A stretch of 64,000 nt of DNA. Source: an uncultured Lachnospiraceae bacterium (GTDB lineage: Bacteria > Bacillota > Clostridia > Lachnospirales > Lachnospiraceae). Numbering within the stretch: position 1 is the stretch's first letter; every line of letters starts with the position of its first letter. This document shows positions 16,296 through 26,567 of this stretch, one piece after another. A program made the position numbers and the translations under genes. The stretch spans positions 1-64,000 of the forward strand of contig CAKRCW010000005.1 in assembly GCA_934309145.1 (NCBI GenBank). The letters run 5' to 3'. The notes under the pieces were generated by a model that was not told the origin of the DNA, made no database searches, and worked only from the letters and a program-made list of their open reading frames with translations.

Positions 16296-17126
16296 ATGGC
16301 AATCAAGATTATGATAGATGCAGGACATGGCGGATATGACAATGGTGCGACATACGAGGGACGGCTTGAAAAAAATGACAATCTTGAGCTTGCACTTGCA
16401 GTTGGAGAGATACTTCAGGCACAGGGATATGATGTTGAGTACACAAGAACTGAAGATGTGTATGATTCACCTGTTCAAAAAGCAAGAATGGGAAATGCCA
16501 GCGGTGCAGATTTCTTTGTATCCATACATCGTAATTCTTCAGCAACGCCAAATCAATATAATGGTGTCCAGACATTAATATATGATAATTCTGGCATAAA
16601 GGCTGTGATGGCGGAGAATATTAACAAAGAATTGGAGAAGGTTGGATACAGAAATATTAATGTGGCTGAGAGACCAGATCTTGCTGTTTTAAGAAGAACA
16701 AAAATGCCAGCGGTTTTAGTTGAGGCAGGATTTATAAATAGTGATATAGATAATAATCTGTGGGACACCAAATTTTCTGAGACGGCAGAGGCTATAGCGG
16801 CAGGTATAGATGAGACAATAAGGTCAGCAGGGCTTGCAGCAGCAGATGAAAGTATGGTGTATGAGGAGAACTCAGAAAACGCAGATAATGGTGCTATGTC
16901 AGAAAAATTCGGTTATCAGATTCTTGTTGGAATATATAGAACTTTTGGCGCGGCCTCGTACCAGATGAATAGATTTATTAATGACGGATATATGGCAGAT
17001 ATATATGAGGATGCCGGCTTGTTTCAAGTGAGAATAGGAATGTATGAGAATATAGATGATGCTCTTATTGCACAGCGTGAGCTTAGAGATAAGGGATATG
17101 ATACGCTTATTGTTCAGGCTGCATAA
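16296..17126 (+). CDS. N-acetylmuramoyl-L-alanine amidase with C-terminal SPOR domain
   Basis: About 276 residues from the ATG at 16296; 16284 is also possible (weak ribosome sites for both). The amidase_3 domain begins 'MIDAGHGGYDNG' (zinc His), has a Glu in 'YEGRLEKND', the second zinc His in 'FVSIHRNSS' and the catalytic Glu in 'VLVEAGFI'. It cleaves the amide bond between MurNAc and the stem peptide. The last 70 residues ('YQILVGIYRTFGAASYQMNR' to 'KGYDTLIVQ') form a SPOR domain that binds denuded glycan at division or sporulation septa. No signal peptide is visible, so export is unclear; similar SPOR amidases act on spore or mother-cell wall. Confidence 0.88.
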   Translation: MAIKIMIDAGHGGYDNGATYEGRLEKNDNLELALAVGEILQAQGYDVEYTRTEDVYDSPVQKARMGNASGADFFVSIHRNSSATPNQYNGVQTLIYDNSGIKAVMAENINKELEKVGYRNINVAERPDLAVLRRTKMPAVLVEAGFINSDIDNNLWDTKFSETAEAIAAGIDETIRSAGLAAADESMVYEENSENADNGAMSEKFGYQILVGIYRTFGAASYQMNRFINDGYMADIYEDAGLFQVRIGMYENIDDALIAQRELRDKGYDTLIVQAA

Positions 17127-17167
17127 ATACTTAATAAAATAAAAACTTAATTAAAATAAAAAAACAG

Positions 17168-17197
17168 TTGACACAAATGCATATTGTATGGTAATAT
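17168..17197 (+). promoter_or_regulatory. Promoter of rplJ-rplL
   Basis: TTGACA (17168-17173), an 18-base spacer and TAATAT (17192-17197). Confidence 0.75.
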
Positions 17198-17204
17198 CAT
17201 CAAC

Positions 17205-17327
17205 GATGAACTGCCGTAGACAGTAGGTGCCGAAAGGCATAAGGATGAAAACGCCTACCGAGGAAGAATCGTGAATCTATGATTTAACGAATTTTAACTC
17301 TCGTGCTACGCATGAGAGTTTTTTCTT
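17205..17327 (+). ncRNA. Ribosomal protein L10 leader
   Basis: The mRNA leader shows the L10 leader pattern: CTGCCGTAGACAGTAGGTG, then GAAAGGC/TAAGGATGAAAACGCCTACCG and GAGGAAGAATCGTG. A hairpin AACTCTCGTG...CATGAGAGTT (17296-17320) with a T run follows. L10(L12)4 binds this structure and represses its own operon; the last hairpin looks like an intrinsic terminator, suggesting attenuation. Confidence 0.85.
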
Positions 17328-17372
17328 TTCGCAACACGCAGTATCATTAATATTATAAGGAGGTGCGTGATT

Positions 17373-17861
17373 TTGGCAAAGATAGAATTAAAACAGCCAA
17401 TCGTTGAGGAAATCAAGGAAAACATCAAGGACGCTAAGTCAGTTGTTTTAGTTGATTATCGTGGACTTACAGTTGAGCAGGATACACAGCTTCGTAAGAC
17501 ACTTAGAGAGGCAGGCCTTATCTACAAGGTATATAAGAATACTATGGTTAAGCTTGCTATCGATGGTACAGAGTTCGAGTCACTTAAGGATGATCTTGAA
17601 GGACCAACAGCCGTTGTTATTTCAAAGGAAGATGCAACTGCTCCTGCAAGATTAGTAGCAAAATTTGCTAAGGAAAACCCACAGCTCGAGATGAAGACTG
17701 GTGTCGTTGAAGGCGTTCACTATGACAACGCTGGTATCAAGGTTATCGCAACTATACCTTCAAGAGAAGAGCTTCTTTCAAAGTTCCTTGGAAGTATCCA
17801 GTCACCTATTGCCAACTTTGCTCGTGTTATTAAGCAGATTGCTGAGTCAAAGGAAGCATAA
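17373..17861 (+). CDS. rplJ: 50S ribosomal protein L10
   Basis: 162 residues from the TTG at 17373 (AGGAGG nine bases before); a GTG at 17367 is only three bases from the ribosome site. 'KIELKQPIVEEIKENIKDAK', 'VVLVDYRGLTVEQ' and 'LRKTLREAGLIYKVYKNTM' are typical of L10. The C-terminal helix binds L7/L12 dimers to form the ribosome stalk that recruits translation factors. It is the first gene behind the L10 leader. Confidence 0.97.
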   Translation: MAKIELKQPIVEEIKENIKDAKSVVLVDYRGLTVEQDTQLRKTLREAGLIYKVYKNTMVKLAIDGTEFESLKDDLEGPTAVVISKEDATAPARLVAKFAKENPQLEMKTGVVEGVHYDNAGIKVIATIPSREELLSKFLGSIQSPIANFARVIKQIAESKEA

Positions 17862-17902
17862 TTTACAATCAATATTATTTTAGAAAAATGGAGGAATAAA
17901 AA

Positions 17903-18271
17903 ATGACAACTCAGGAAATTATCGAAGTTATCAAAGGTTTATCAGTATTAGAGTTAAATGATTTAGTTAAGGCTTGTGAGGAGGAGTTTGGTGTTTCTGC
18001 AGCAGCAGGTGTTGTTGTAGCAGCAGCAGGTGCTGACGGAGCTGGCGCAGCAGAGGAGAAGGATTCATTCGATGTTGAGCTTACAGAGGTTGGTCCTAAC
18101 AAGGTTAAGGTTATTAAGGTTGTTCGTGACTGTACAGGTCTTGGACTTAAGGAAGCTAAGGACGTTGTTGATGGCGCTCCTAAGGTTCTTAAGGAAGGTG
18201 CTTCTAAGGAAGAGGCTGAGGATATCAAGACTAAGCTTGAGGCTGAAGGCGCTAAGGTTACTCTTAAGTAA
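17903..18271 (+). CDS. rplL: 50S ribosomal protein L7/L12
   Basis: 122 residues. It has the N-terminal dimerisation helices, an Ala/Gly-rich hinge (about residues 35-55) and the C-terminal factor-binding domain 'VKVIKVVRDCTGLGLKEAKD'. It forms the flexible stalk with L10 and recruits EF-G and EF-Tu. AATGGAGG precedes the ATG, 41 bases after rplJ. Confidence 0.98.
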   Translation: MTTQEIIEVIKGLSVLELNDLVKACEEEFGVSAAAGVVVAAAGADGAGAAEEKDSFDVELTEVGPNKVKVIKVVRDCTGLGLKEAKDVVDGAPKVLKEGASKEEAEDIKTKLEAEGAKVTLK

Positions 18272-18296
18272 TCATCCTTATAATATGATTAATGAG

Positions 18297-18332
18297 AACG
18301 CTGACTACGGACCGTCGTGGTCAGCGTTTTTT
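18297..18332 (+). terminator. Terminator between rplL and rpoB
   Basis: AACGCTGACTACG (18297-18309) pairs with CGTGGTCAGCGTT (18316-18328), followed by TTTT. It separates the stalk genes from rpoBC, which have their own promoter. Confidence 0.88.
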
Positions 18333-18395
18333 GTATAAAATTATTATTTCACTAATTCAGATAAAAATTATCATGTAAAATATCTTCAAAACATG

Positions 18396-18424
18396 TTGAC
18401 ACAATTTTCCTGTTATGATAAGAT
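18396..18424 (+). promoter_or_regulatory. Promoter of rpoB-rpoC
   Basis: TTGACA (18396-18401), 17-base spacer, TAAGAT (18419-18424). The leader to rpoB is about 80 bases. Confidence 0.7.
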
Positions 18425-18512
18425 ACTAAAATGTCATTATTGTGGCTAGGTATGCCATAATTTTAATATAGATGAAGAAAAAAACAAATAAATTCAAGGG
18501 GTGAATGCGTCG

Positions 18513-21500
18513 ATGAAAAAGTACAGAATGCGTCCTGTGAAATCGGGAAGAGGCATGAGAATGAGCTTTTCAACTGAGAAACAAGTTCTTGATATGCCTA
18601 ACTTAATTGAAGTGCAGAAAAATTCATACAAGTGGTTCTTGGATGAAGGTTTAAAAGAAGCTTTCAAGGATATTTCGCCGGTTACAGATTATACAGGACA
18701 GCTTAGCTTGGAATTTGTAGATTTCCAGCTCTGCGAGGACGAGATCAAGTATTCAATTGAAGAGTGCAAGGAAAGAGATGCAACATATGCAGCTCCTCTT
18801 AAGGTAAATGTACATCTTCGAAACAATGAGACTGGTGAGATTGCACAGCATGATATATTCATGGGTGACCTCCCTCTTATGACAGAGACAGGAACATTTG
18901 TGATCAATGGTGCTGAGCGAGTAATCGTTAGCCAGTTGGTTCGTTCTCCAGGCATTTATTATGCTATTGACCATGATAAGATAGGAAAAACTCTCTACTC
19001 ATGTACAGTTATTCCTAACCGTGGTGCCTGGCTGGAATATGAGACAGATTCAAATGACGTATTCTATGTACATGTAGATAGAACAAGAAAGGTTCCTATA
19101 ACTGTACTTATCAGAGCACTTGGAATAGGTACAAATCAGGAGATTATTGACCTCTTTGGCCAGGAGCCAAAGATTATGGCGAGTCTCGAGAAGGATCCTT
19201 CTACTAACTATGAGGGCGGCGTTATTGAGTTATATAAGAAGATAAGACCGGGCGAGCCTGAGGTAGTTGAGAATGCAGAAAGCCTTATCAATAGTATGTT
19301 CTTCGATAGCAGAAGATATGACCTTGCTAAGGTTGGCCGTTATAAGTTTAATAAGAAACTGGCACTTAAGAATCGTATAGCAGGTCATGTGCTTTCAGAG
19401 GATGTTATAGATCCTAGTACAGGAGAAATCATGTATGAGGCAGGCACAACACTTACTCGTGAAGATGCTAAGAAGATTCAGGATGCGGCAGTTCCATTTG
19501 TGTGGATTCAGACAGAGGAGAGAAATGTAAAGGTTCTCTCTAATATGGTTGTTGATTTAAAGGAGTATGTTGGATTTAATCCTGAAGATGCAGGTATTAC
19601 TGAGGATGTATACTATCCTGTACTTGAGAAGCTCCTTGAGGAGTATGATGACGAGGAGGAGCTTAAGAATGCTATTGCAGCTTCCGTAAATGACCTCGTT
19701 CCAAGACATATTACCAAGGAGGATATCCTTGCTTCTATTAACTATAATATGCACCTTGAGTACGGAATCGGTACTAAGGATGATATAGATCACCTTGGAA
19801 ACAGACGTATAAGAGCTGTAGGCGAGCTTTTACAGAACCAGTATAAGATTGGTTTATCAAGACTTGAAAGAGTTGTTAGAGAGAGAATGACAACACAGGA
19901 TATTGACAGCATAACCCCGCAGTCATTGATTAACATCAAGCCAGTTACAGCAGCAGTTAAGGAGTTCTTCGGAAGTTCACAGCTCTCACAGTTTATGGAT
20001 CAGAACAACCCATTGTCAGAGCTTACACATAAGAGACGTTTGTCAGCACTTGGTCCTGGTGGTTTGTCAAGAGATAGAGCGGGATTCGAGGTTCGAGACG
20101 TTCACTATACACACTATGGTAGAATGTGCCCTATCGAGACACCTGAAGGTCCTAACATCGGACTTATCAACTCTCTTGCAACATATGCAAGAATAAATGA
20201 ATACGGACTTATAGAAGCTCCTTACAGAAAGCTTGACAAGTCAGATCCTTCTAACCCTGTTGTCACAGACGAGGTTGTATATATGACAGCAGATGAGGAA
20301 GATAATTATATAGTAGCACAGGCGAATGAGCCACTTGACGAGGAAGGACACTTCGTTAAGAATAATGTATCAGGTCGTTTTAAGGATGAGACATCTGAGT
20401 TCCCTAAGGCAAACGTAGATTTGATGGACGTTTCACCTAAGATGGTATTCTCGGTGGCTACATCAATGATTCCTTTCCTTGAGAACGATGATGCTAACCG
20501 TGCTCTTATGGGATCTAACATGCAGCGTCAGGCAGTTCCACTTCTTAGAACAGAAGCCCCTGTTGTAGGAACAGGTATGGAAGGCAAGGCAGCAGTTGAT
20601 TCAGGCGTATGTATCGTAGCAAAGCATGATGGTGTTGTTGAGATATCTTCAAGTGAGAAGATTATAATTAAATGTGATGATGGTACTAGGGATGAGTATC
20701 ATGTAATTAAATTTGCAAGAAGTAACCAGGGTAACTGTATGAATCAGCGTCCTATTGTTAAGCGTGGAGACAGAGTTACAAAGGGAATGGTTATTGCAGA
20801 TGGAGCATCTACAGCTAACGGTGAGATTGCTCTTGGTAAGAATCCTCTGATTGGTTTCATGACCTGGGAAGGTTATAACTACGAGGATGCGGTTCTCTTA
20901 AGTGAGAGACTTGTTCAGGAGGATGTTTATACATCTGTTCATATAGAGGAGTATGAGGTTGAGGCAAGAGATACGAAGCTTGGTCAGGAAGAAATTACAA
21001 GAGACCTTGCTGGTTTATCACCTGATACCTTAAAGGACCTTGACGAGAATGGTATCATCCGTATCGGTGCAGAGGTTCGTGCAGGAGATATCCTTGTTGG
21101 TAAGGTAACTCCTAAGGGAGAGACAGAGCTTACCGCTGAGGAGAGACTTCTTCGTGCAATCTTCGGTGAGAAGGCAAGAGAGGTTAGAGATACATCGCTT
21201 CGTGTACCACATGGTGCATACGGTGTCATCATGGATACAAAGATATTTACAAGGGAGAACGGAGACGAGCTTCCACCTGGAGTTAATAAGTCAGTCAGAG
21301 TATATATTGCACAGAAGAGAAAGATATCTGTCGGTGATAAGATGGCTGGACGTCATGGTAACAAGGGTGTTATCTCTCGTATACTTCCTGTTGAGGACAT
21401 GCCATTCCTTCCAAATGGACGCCCTCTTGACATAGTACTTAACCCATTGGGCGTACCTTCGCGTATGAACATTGGACAGGTGCTTGAGATTCACCTTGGA

Positions 21501-22355
21501 CTTGCATCTAAGGTGCTTGGATTTAATGTATCAACACCAGTATTTGATGGTGCTAACGAGTTTGATATCATGGATGCCCTTGAGATGGCTAATGATTACG
21601 CAAATGAGGATTGGGATACATTCTATGAGAAATATAAGGATGATACAGAGAAGGAAGTAATGGATTACCTGTATGAGAACAGAGACCACAGAGAAGAGTG
21701 GAAGGGTGTTCCTATCAATCGTACTGGTAAGGTAAGAGTTCGTGATGGTAGAACAGGTGAGGAATTTGATTCGCCTGTTACAATCGGTTACATGCATTAC
21801 CTGAAGCTGCATCACCTTGTTGATGATAAGATTCATGCCCGTTCAACTGGTCCTTATGGAATGGTTACACAGCAGCCACTTGGTGGTAAGGCACAGTTCG
21901 GTGGACAGAGATTTGGTGAGATGGAGGTTTGGGCTCTTGAGGCTTATGGTGCATCTTACACACTGCAGGAGATTCTTACAGTTAAGTCAGATGATATTGC
22001 AGGACGTGTTAAGACATACGAGGCAATTATCAAGGGTGACAATATTCCTGCACCTGGTATACCTGAATCATTCAAGGTATTGCTTAAGGAGTTCCAGTCA
22101 CTTGCACTTGATGTTAAGGTATTAAAGGATGACCAGACTGAGGTTGACCTCGGTGAGGCATTTGATTACAACGATACAAATATGAAGTCAGTAATAGAAG
22201 GCGATGGTGCCGGATATGAAGAGAATCTCGAAGCCCATGGTTACAGTGGTGTTGATGAGAATGATGAGCTTACCTCACTCTCAGATGATGATTATTCGGA
22301 TGATTCTTATGACGATTCATATGATGATGAGTATAGTGAAGACGATGACTTTTAA
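18513..22355 (+). CDS. rpoB: DNA-directed RNA polymerase subunit beta
   Basis: 1280 residues from the ATG at 18513 (AAGGGGTGA before it; the in-frame GTG at 18501 overlaps that site). Family landmarks are the fork and rifampicin region 'GSSQLSQFMDQNNPLSELTH' then 'KRRLSALGPGGLSRDRAGFE' and 'GQNxx'-type active-centre segments ('GFMTWEGYNYEDAVLLSERL'). 'KISVGDKMAGRHGNKGVIS' and 'QPLGGKAQFGGQRFGEMEVW' lie near the C terminus. The rifampicin pocket residues match the sensitive type (D, H and S of the classical positions are unchanged). An acidic Asp/Ser/Tyr tail of about 30 residues follows the conserved end. Confidence 0.99.
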   Translation: MKKYRMRPVKSGRGMRMSFSTEKQVLDMPNLIEVQKNSYKWFLDEGLKEAFKDISPVTDYTGQLSLEFVDFQLCEDEIKYSIEECKERDATYAAPLKVNVHLRNNETGEIAQHDIFMGDLPLMTETGTFVINGAERVIVSQLVRSPGIYYAIDHDKIGKTLYSCTVIPNRGAWLEYETDSNDVFYVHVDRTRKVPITVLIRALGIGTNQEIIDLFGQEPKIMASLEKDPSTNYEGGVIELYKKIRPGEPEVVENAESLINSMFFDSRRYDLAKVGRYKFNKKLALKNRIAGHVLSEDVIDPSTGEIMYEAGTTLTREDAKKIQDAAVPFVWIQTEERNVKVLSNMVVDLKEYVGFNPEDAGITEDVYYPVLEKLLEEYDDEEELKNAIAASVNDLVPRHITKEDILASINYNMHLEYGIGTKDDIDHLGNRRIRAVGELLQNQYKIGLSRLERVVRERMTTQDIDSITPQSLINIKPVTAAVKEFFGSSQLSQFMDQNNPLSELTHKRRLSALGPGGLSRDRAGFEVRDVHYTHYGRMCPIETPEGPNIGLINSLATYARINEYGLIEAPYRKLDKSDPSNPVVTDEVVYMTADEEDNYIVAQANEPLDEEGHFVKNNVSGRFKDETSEFPKANVDLMDVSPKMVFSVATSMIPFLENDDANRALMGSNMQRQAVPLLRTEAPVVGTGMEGKAAVDSGVCIVAKHDGVVEISSSEKIIIKCDDGTRDEYHVIKFARSNQGNCMNQRPIVKRGDRVTKGMVIADGASTANGEIALGKNPLIGFMTWEGYNYEDAVLLSERLVQEDVYTSVHIEEYEVEARDTKLGQEEITRDLAGLSPDTLKDLDENGIIRIGAEVRAGDILVGKVTPKGETELTAEERLLRAIFGEKAREVRDTSLRVPHGAYGVIMDTKIFTRENGDELPPGVNKSVRVYIAQKRKISVGDKMAGRHGNKGVISRILPVEDMPFLPNGRPLDIVLNPLGVPSRMNIGQVLEIHLGLASKVLGFNVSTPVFDGANEFDIMDALEMANDYANEDWDTFYEKYKDDTEKEVMDYLYENRDHREEWKGVPINRTGKVRVRDGRTGEEFDSPVTIGYMHYLKLHHLVDDKIHARSTGPYGMVTQQPLGGKAQFGGQRFGEMEVWALEAYGASYTLQEILTVKSDDIAGRVKTYEAIIKGDNIPAPGIPESFKVLLKEFQSLALDVKVLKDDQTEVDLGEAFDYNDTNMKSVIEGDGAGYEENLEAHGYSGVDENDELTSLSDDDYSDDSYDDSYDDEYSEDDDF

Positions 22356-22372
22356 GAAAGGAGATATGTAAG

Positions 22373-25300
22373 ATGTCAGCTACAAACAATGAAACAGTTC
22401 AAGAGCAGCCGATAAGCTTTGACGCAATTAAAATCGGACTTGCATCTCCTGAAAAGATAAGAGAGTGGTCAAGAGGCGAGGTTAAGAAGCCGGAGACTAT
22501 TAATTATAGAACATTAAAGCCTGAGAAAGATGGTTTGTTCTGCGAGAGAATATTTGGACCAAGCAAGGATTGGGAATGTCATTGTGGTAAATACAAGAAG
22601 ATACGTTTTAAGGGCGTTGTCTGTGACAGATGTGGTGTTGAGGTTACAAAGGCAAGTGTACGTCGTGAGCGTATGGGACACATTGAGCTTGCAGCTCCTG
22701 TATCACATATATGGTATTTTAAGGGTATTCCTAGCCGTATGGGATTAATTCTTGATATATCTCCAAGATTATTGGAGAAGGTTCTTTACTTTGCATCATA
22801 TATAGTGCTTGATCCGGGAGAAACAACTCTTGAATATAAGGCTATATTGAATGAGCAGGAGTTTAGAAAGGCTGAGGAGGAGTTTGGTTCAGGTTCATTC
22901 CGTGTTGGAATGGGTGCTGAGGCTGTAAAAGAACTTCTTCAGGCTATAGACCTTGATAAGGAAGCAGAAGAGCTTAAGGAAGAGCTTGTAAATGCTTCAG
23001 GTCAGAAGCGTGCCAAGATAATTAAGAGACTTGAGGTTGTTGAGGCATTCAAGAATTCAAATAACAGACCTGAGTGGATGATACTTGATGTTGTTCCGGT
23101 TATTCCGCCAGATATAAGACCTATGGTACAGCTTGATGGTGGTAGATTTGCAACATCTGACCTTAACGATTTGTATAGAAGAATTATTAATCGTAACAAT
23201 CGTCTTAAGAGATTACTTGAGCTTGGAGCACCAGACATTATCGTTCGTAACGAGAAGAGAATGCTTCAGGAAGCAGTAGATGCACTTATAGATAATGGTA
23301 GAAGAGGACGTGCTGTAACTGGTCCTGGAAACCGAGCACTTAAGTCCCTTTCAGACATGCTTAAAGGTAAGCAGGGACGTTTTCGTCAGAATCTTCTGGG
23401 TAAGCGAGTTGACTATTCAGGACGTTCGGTTATCGTAGTAGGACCTGAACTTAAGATATATCAGTGTGGTCTCCCTAAGGAGATGGCTATAGAGTTATTT
23501 AAGCCATTTGTTATGAAAGAGCTTACTGCAAGAGGTCTTGCAAACAATATTAAGGCAGCTAAGAAGAGTGTTGAGAAGTTAGAACCACAGGTATGGGATG
23601 TACTTGAGGACGTTATCAAAGAACATCCGGTTATGCTTAACCGTGCTCCTACACTTCATAGACTTGGTATACAGGCATTTGAGCCTATCCTTGTTGAGGG
23701 TAAGGCTATCAAGCTTCATCCATTGGTATGTACAGCGTTCAATGCCGACTTTGATGGTGACCAGATGGCTGTACACCTTCCTTTGTCAGTTGAGGCACAG
23801 GCTGAGTGTAGATTCCTTCTTCTCTCACCTAACAACCTGCTTAAGCCATCAGATGGTGGCCCTGTAGCAGTACCTTCACAGGATATGGTACTTGGTATCT
23901 ACTATCTTACTATGGAAAGATATGCTGAGTTATCAGAGGAAGAGAAGGAAAAGGCAACTATAGTTAAGGAGTATATGTCTGAGGATGAGAGCGAGAATCT
24001 TCATCAGGTATCAGAGGACTGCTATGCAGGAAAGCTTGATGCATCAGATGTAGTTAAGGTAAAAGTTATTTCCAAGTTATCTAAGGATGGCAAGGAAGTA
24101 TTTTATAAGGATATAATAAGCACAGTAAGAAACTTCATGGAGCCTAGATTTAAGAGCACAAATCTTGCTATGCTTGCTTACGAGAATGGAGAGATTACTC
24201 TTCATCAGAGAATTAAGGTCAGAAGAACAGTTACAACACCTGATGGACAGACAGTTACAGGTATGGTTGACTGTACACTTGGTAGACTTATCTTCAATGA
24301 GATAATTCCTCAGGACCTTGGATTTGTAGACAGAACAATTCCAGCTAATGTACTTGAGCTTGAAATCAACTTCCATGTTGGTAAGAAGGGACTTAAGCAG
24401 ATTCTTGACAAGTGTATCAATACTCATGGTGCAACAAAGACTGCTGAGGTTCTTGATAACATCAAGGCAATGGGTTATAAGTATTCGACAAGAGGTGCTA
24501 TATCAGTTTCTATTTCAGATATGACAGTGCCTGCTGCTAAGAAGGATATTCTTGAGTCAGCACAGAATACAGTTGATAAGATTAACTCTTTATATGCAAG
24601 AGGTCTTGCAACAGATGAAGAGAGATATCAGGCAGTTGTTAAGCAGTGGCAGGCAGCCGATGATAAGCTTACAAAGGCTCTGCTTGATGGTCTTGATAAA
24701 TACAATAATATTTATATGATGGCTGATTCCGGAGCCCGTGGTTCTGATCAGCAGATTAAGCAGCTTGCAGGTATGCGTGGACTTATGGCAGATACATCAG
24801 GACGTACTATCGAGCTCCCAATCAAGTCAAACTTCCGTGAGGGACTTGACGTATTGGAGTACTTCATTTCAGCTCATGGTGCTCGTAAGGGACTTTCTGA
24901 TACAGCTCTTCGTACTGCCGACTCTGGTTACCTTACACGTCGTCTTGTTGACGTATCACAGGATCTTATTATCAGAGAGGTTGATTGCTGTGAGGATAGC
25001 GACGAGAAGCCAGGAATGTATGTAGAAGCATTTATGGTTGGCGATGAGGTTATTGAGAGCTTTGAGGAGCGTATAACAGGTCGTTATGCTGCTGAGAGTG
25101 TATATGATGAAGCTGGCAACATGATTGTTAAGAAGAATCATATGATTACACCTAAGAGAGCCGCTAACATCGTTAAGAATGGTGTTGATAAGGATGGAGT
25201 TCCATTCCACGAGGAAGGTTCTACAAAGGCAAGAAGAGATGCTAAGCTTAAGATTAGAACAATTCTTACATGTAAATCACATATCGGTGTTTGTGCAAAA

Positions 25301-26311
25301 TGTTATGGAGCTAACATGGCTACAGGACAGGCCGTACAGGTAGGAGAGGCTGTTGGTATAATTGCTGCACAGTCAATCGGTGAGCCTGGTACACAGCTTA
25401 CCATGCGTACATTCCATACAGGTGGTGTTGCCGGTGATGATATTACACAGGGTCTTCCTAGAGTTGAGGAGTTGTTCGAGGCAAGAAAGCCAAAGGGACT
25501 TGCAATTATCGCTGAATTTGGCGGTGTTGTTGAGATAAGAGAGACCAAGAAGAAACGTGAGGTTGTTATAACCAACCCTGAGACAGGAGAGGCAAAGGCA
25601 TACCTTATCCCTTACGGTTCAAGAATAAGAGTTCAGGATGGACAGGTTCTTGAAGCTGGTGATGAGCTCACAGAGGGTTCTGTAAATCCACATGATATCC
25701 TTAAGATTAAGGGAATCCGTGCAGTTCAGGATTACATGCTCCGTGAGGTACAGAGAGTTTACCGTTTACAGGGTGTTGAGATTAATGATAAGCACGTTGA
25801 GGTTATCGTTCGTCAGATGCTTAAGAAGGTCAAGATTGAGGAGAGCGGAGATACAGATTATCTTCCAGGAACCTTGGTTGATGCACTTGATTTTGCAGAG
25901 ATTAACGAAATGCTTATTGAGGAAGGCAAGAAGCCAGCCGAGGGAACACAGGTTATGCTCGGTATAACAAAGGCATCACTTGCTACTAACTCATTCTTAT
26001 CAGCAGCATCATTCCAGGAGACAACAAAGGTTCTTACTGAGGCTGCTATAAAGGGTAAGGTTGATCCGCTTATCGGACTTAAGGAAAATGTTCTTATTGG
26101 TAAGCTTATCCCTGCTGGTACAGGTATGAAGCGTTATCGTTCAGTTAAGCTTGATACTGGAGATGGAAACATAGAAATCTCTGATGAGGTAGAGGATGCA
26201 ATTAATGAGGCTGAGGTTGATGATATAGCAGATGTTCAGGTAACTGATGATATAGATGCTGTAGCAGATGACGTGGCTGAGGCTGATGAGAATACTTCTG
26301 AAGAAGAGTAA
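22373..26311 (+). CDS. rpoC: DNA-directed RNA polymerase subunit beta'
   Basis: 1312 residues. The zinc-binding Cys cluster 'CHCGKYKKIRFKGVVCDRCG' is near the N terminus. The catalytic 'NADFDGDQMAVH' loop carries the three Mg-binding Asp residues. The trigger-loop region has 'GARKGLSDTALRTADSGYLT', and the second zinc site includes 'CKSHIGVCAKCYG'. It forms the active centre with RpoB. It begins 17 bases after rpoB. An acidic Asp/Glu/Ala tail of about 45 residues closes it, as in RpoB here. Confidence 0.99.
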   Translation: MSATNNETVQEQPISFDAIKIGLASPEKIREWSRGEVKKPETINYRTLKPEKDGLFCERIFGPSKDWECHCGKYKKIRFKGVVCDRCGVEVTKASVRRERMGHIELAAPVSHIWYFKGIPSRMGLILDISPRLLEKVLYFASYIVLDPGETTLEYKAILNEQEFRKAEEEFGSGSFRVGMGAEAVKELLQAIDLDKEAEELKEELVNASGQKRAKIIKRLEVVEAFKNSNNRPEWMILDVVPVIPPDIRPMVQLDGGRFATSDLNDLYRRIINRNNRLKRLLELGAPDIIVRNEKRMLQEAVDALIDNGRRGRAVTGPGNRALKSLSDMLKGKQGRFRQNLLGKRVDYSGRSVIVVGPELKIYQCGLPKEMAIELFKPFVMKELTARGLANNIKAAKKSVEKLEPQVWDVLEDVIKEHPVMLNRAPTLHRLGIQAFEPILVEGKAIKLHPLVCTAFNADFDGDQMAVHLPLSVEAQAECRFLLLSPNNLLKPSDGGPVAVPSQDMVLGIYYLTMERYAELSEEEKEKATIVKEYMSEDESENLHQVSEDCYAGKLDASDVVKVKVISKLSKDGKEVFYKDIISTVRNFMEPRFKSTNLAMLAYENGEITLHQRIKVRRTVTTPDGQTVTGMVDCTLGRLIFNEIIPQDLGFVDRTIPANVLELEINFHVGKKGLKQILDKCINTHGATKTAEVLDNIKAMGYKYSTRGAISVSISDMTVPAAKKDILESAQNTVDKINSLYARGLATDEERYQAVVKQWQAADDKLTKALLDGLDKYNNIYMMADSGARGSDQQIKQLAGMRGLMADTSGRTIELPIKSNFREGLDVLEYFISAHGARKGLSDTALRTADSGYLTRRLVDVSQDLIIREVDCCEDSDEKPGMYVEAFMVGDEVIESFEERITGRYAAESVYDEAGNMIVKKNHMITPKRAANIVKNGVDKDGVPFHEEGSTKARRDAKLKIRTILTCKSHIGVCAKCYGANMATGQAVQVGEAVGIIAAQSIGEPGTQLTMRTFHTGGVAGDDITQGLPRVEELFEARKPKGLAIIAEFGGVVEIRETKKKREVVITNPETGEAKAYLIPYGSRIRVQDGQVLEAGDELTEGSVNPHDILKIKGIRAVQDYMLREVQRVYRLQGVEINDKHVEVIVRQMLKKVKIEESGDTDYLPGTLVDALDFAEINEMLIEEGKKPAEGTQVMLGITKASLATNSFLSAASFQETTKVLTEAAIKGKVDPLIGLKENVLIGKLIPAGTGMKRYRSVKLDTGDGNIEISDEVEDAINEAEVDDIADVQVTDDIDAVADDVAEADENTSEEE

Positions 26312-26333
26312 TAGCATTTTAAGTATTTTATAA

Positions 26334-26380
26334 AAAGCTGTGGCAATTATTGATATCAAACAATATTTGCCACGGCTTTA
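26334..26380 (+). terminator. Terminator after rpoC
   Basis: AAAGCTGTGGCAA pairs with TTGCCACGGCTTT, followed by ATATTTTAAT. Confidence 0.8.
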
Positions 26381-26443
26381 TATTTTAATATCAGTATTTT
26401 TATTTTTTTCACTAAAATAAAAATAAAATTTTCCAGCAGTGTG

Positions 26444-26472
26444 TTGACATATCGAAAAAAAGATAATATAAT
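26444..26472 (+). promoter_or_regulatory. Consensus promoter of the rpsL-rpsG-fusA operon
   Basis: TTGACA (26444-26449), 17 bases, TATAAT (26467-26472): both boxes fit the sigma-70 consensus exactly, as expected for a very strong promoter. Confidence 0.9.
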
Positions 26473-26502
26473 AGCAAAGCATGCGTTTAAGGCGTGTATA
26501 TA

Positions 26503-26539
26503 GTGTCAATAATGGAAATGTGATGCATTTCCCTGACAC
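26503..26539 (+). promoter_or_regulatory. Leader hairpin upstream of rpsL
   Basis: GTGTCA (26503-26508) pairs with TGACAC (26534-26539) and inside it GGAAATG (26514-26520) pairs with CATTTCC (26526-26532). The hairpin is in the mRNA leader 20 bases before the ribosome site and may regulate translation of the S12 operon; no named leader family is recognised. Confidence 0.55.
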
Positions 26540-26567
26540 ACAAAAAATTTGAATTGGAGGTGAAAAC

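Noticed and set aside
22240..22355. Acidic low-complexity end of RpoB taken as a frameshift artefact
   Set aside because: RpoC here has a similar acidic tail and the frame is clean, so it is a lineage feature.
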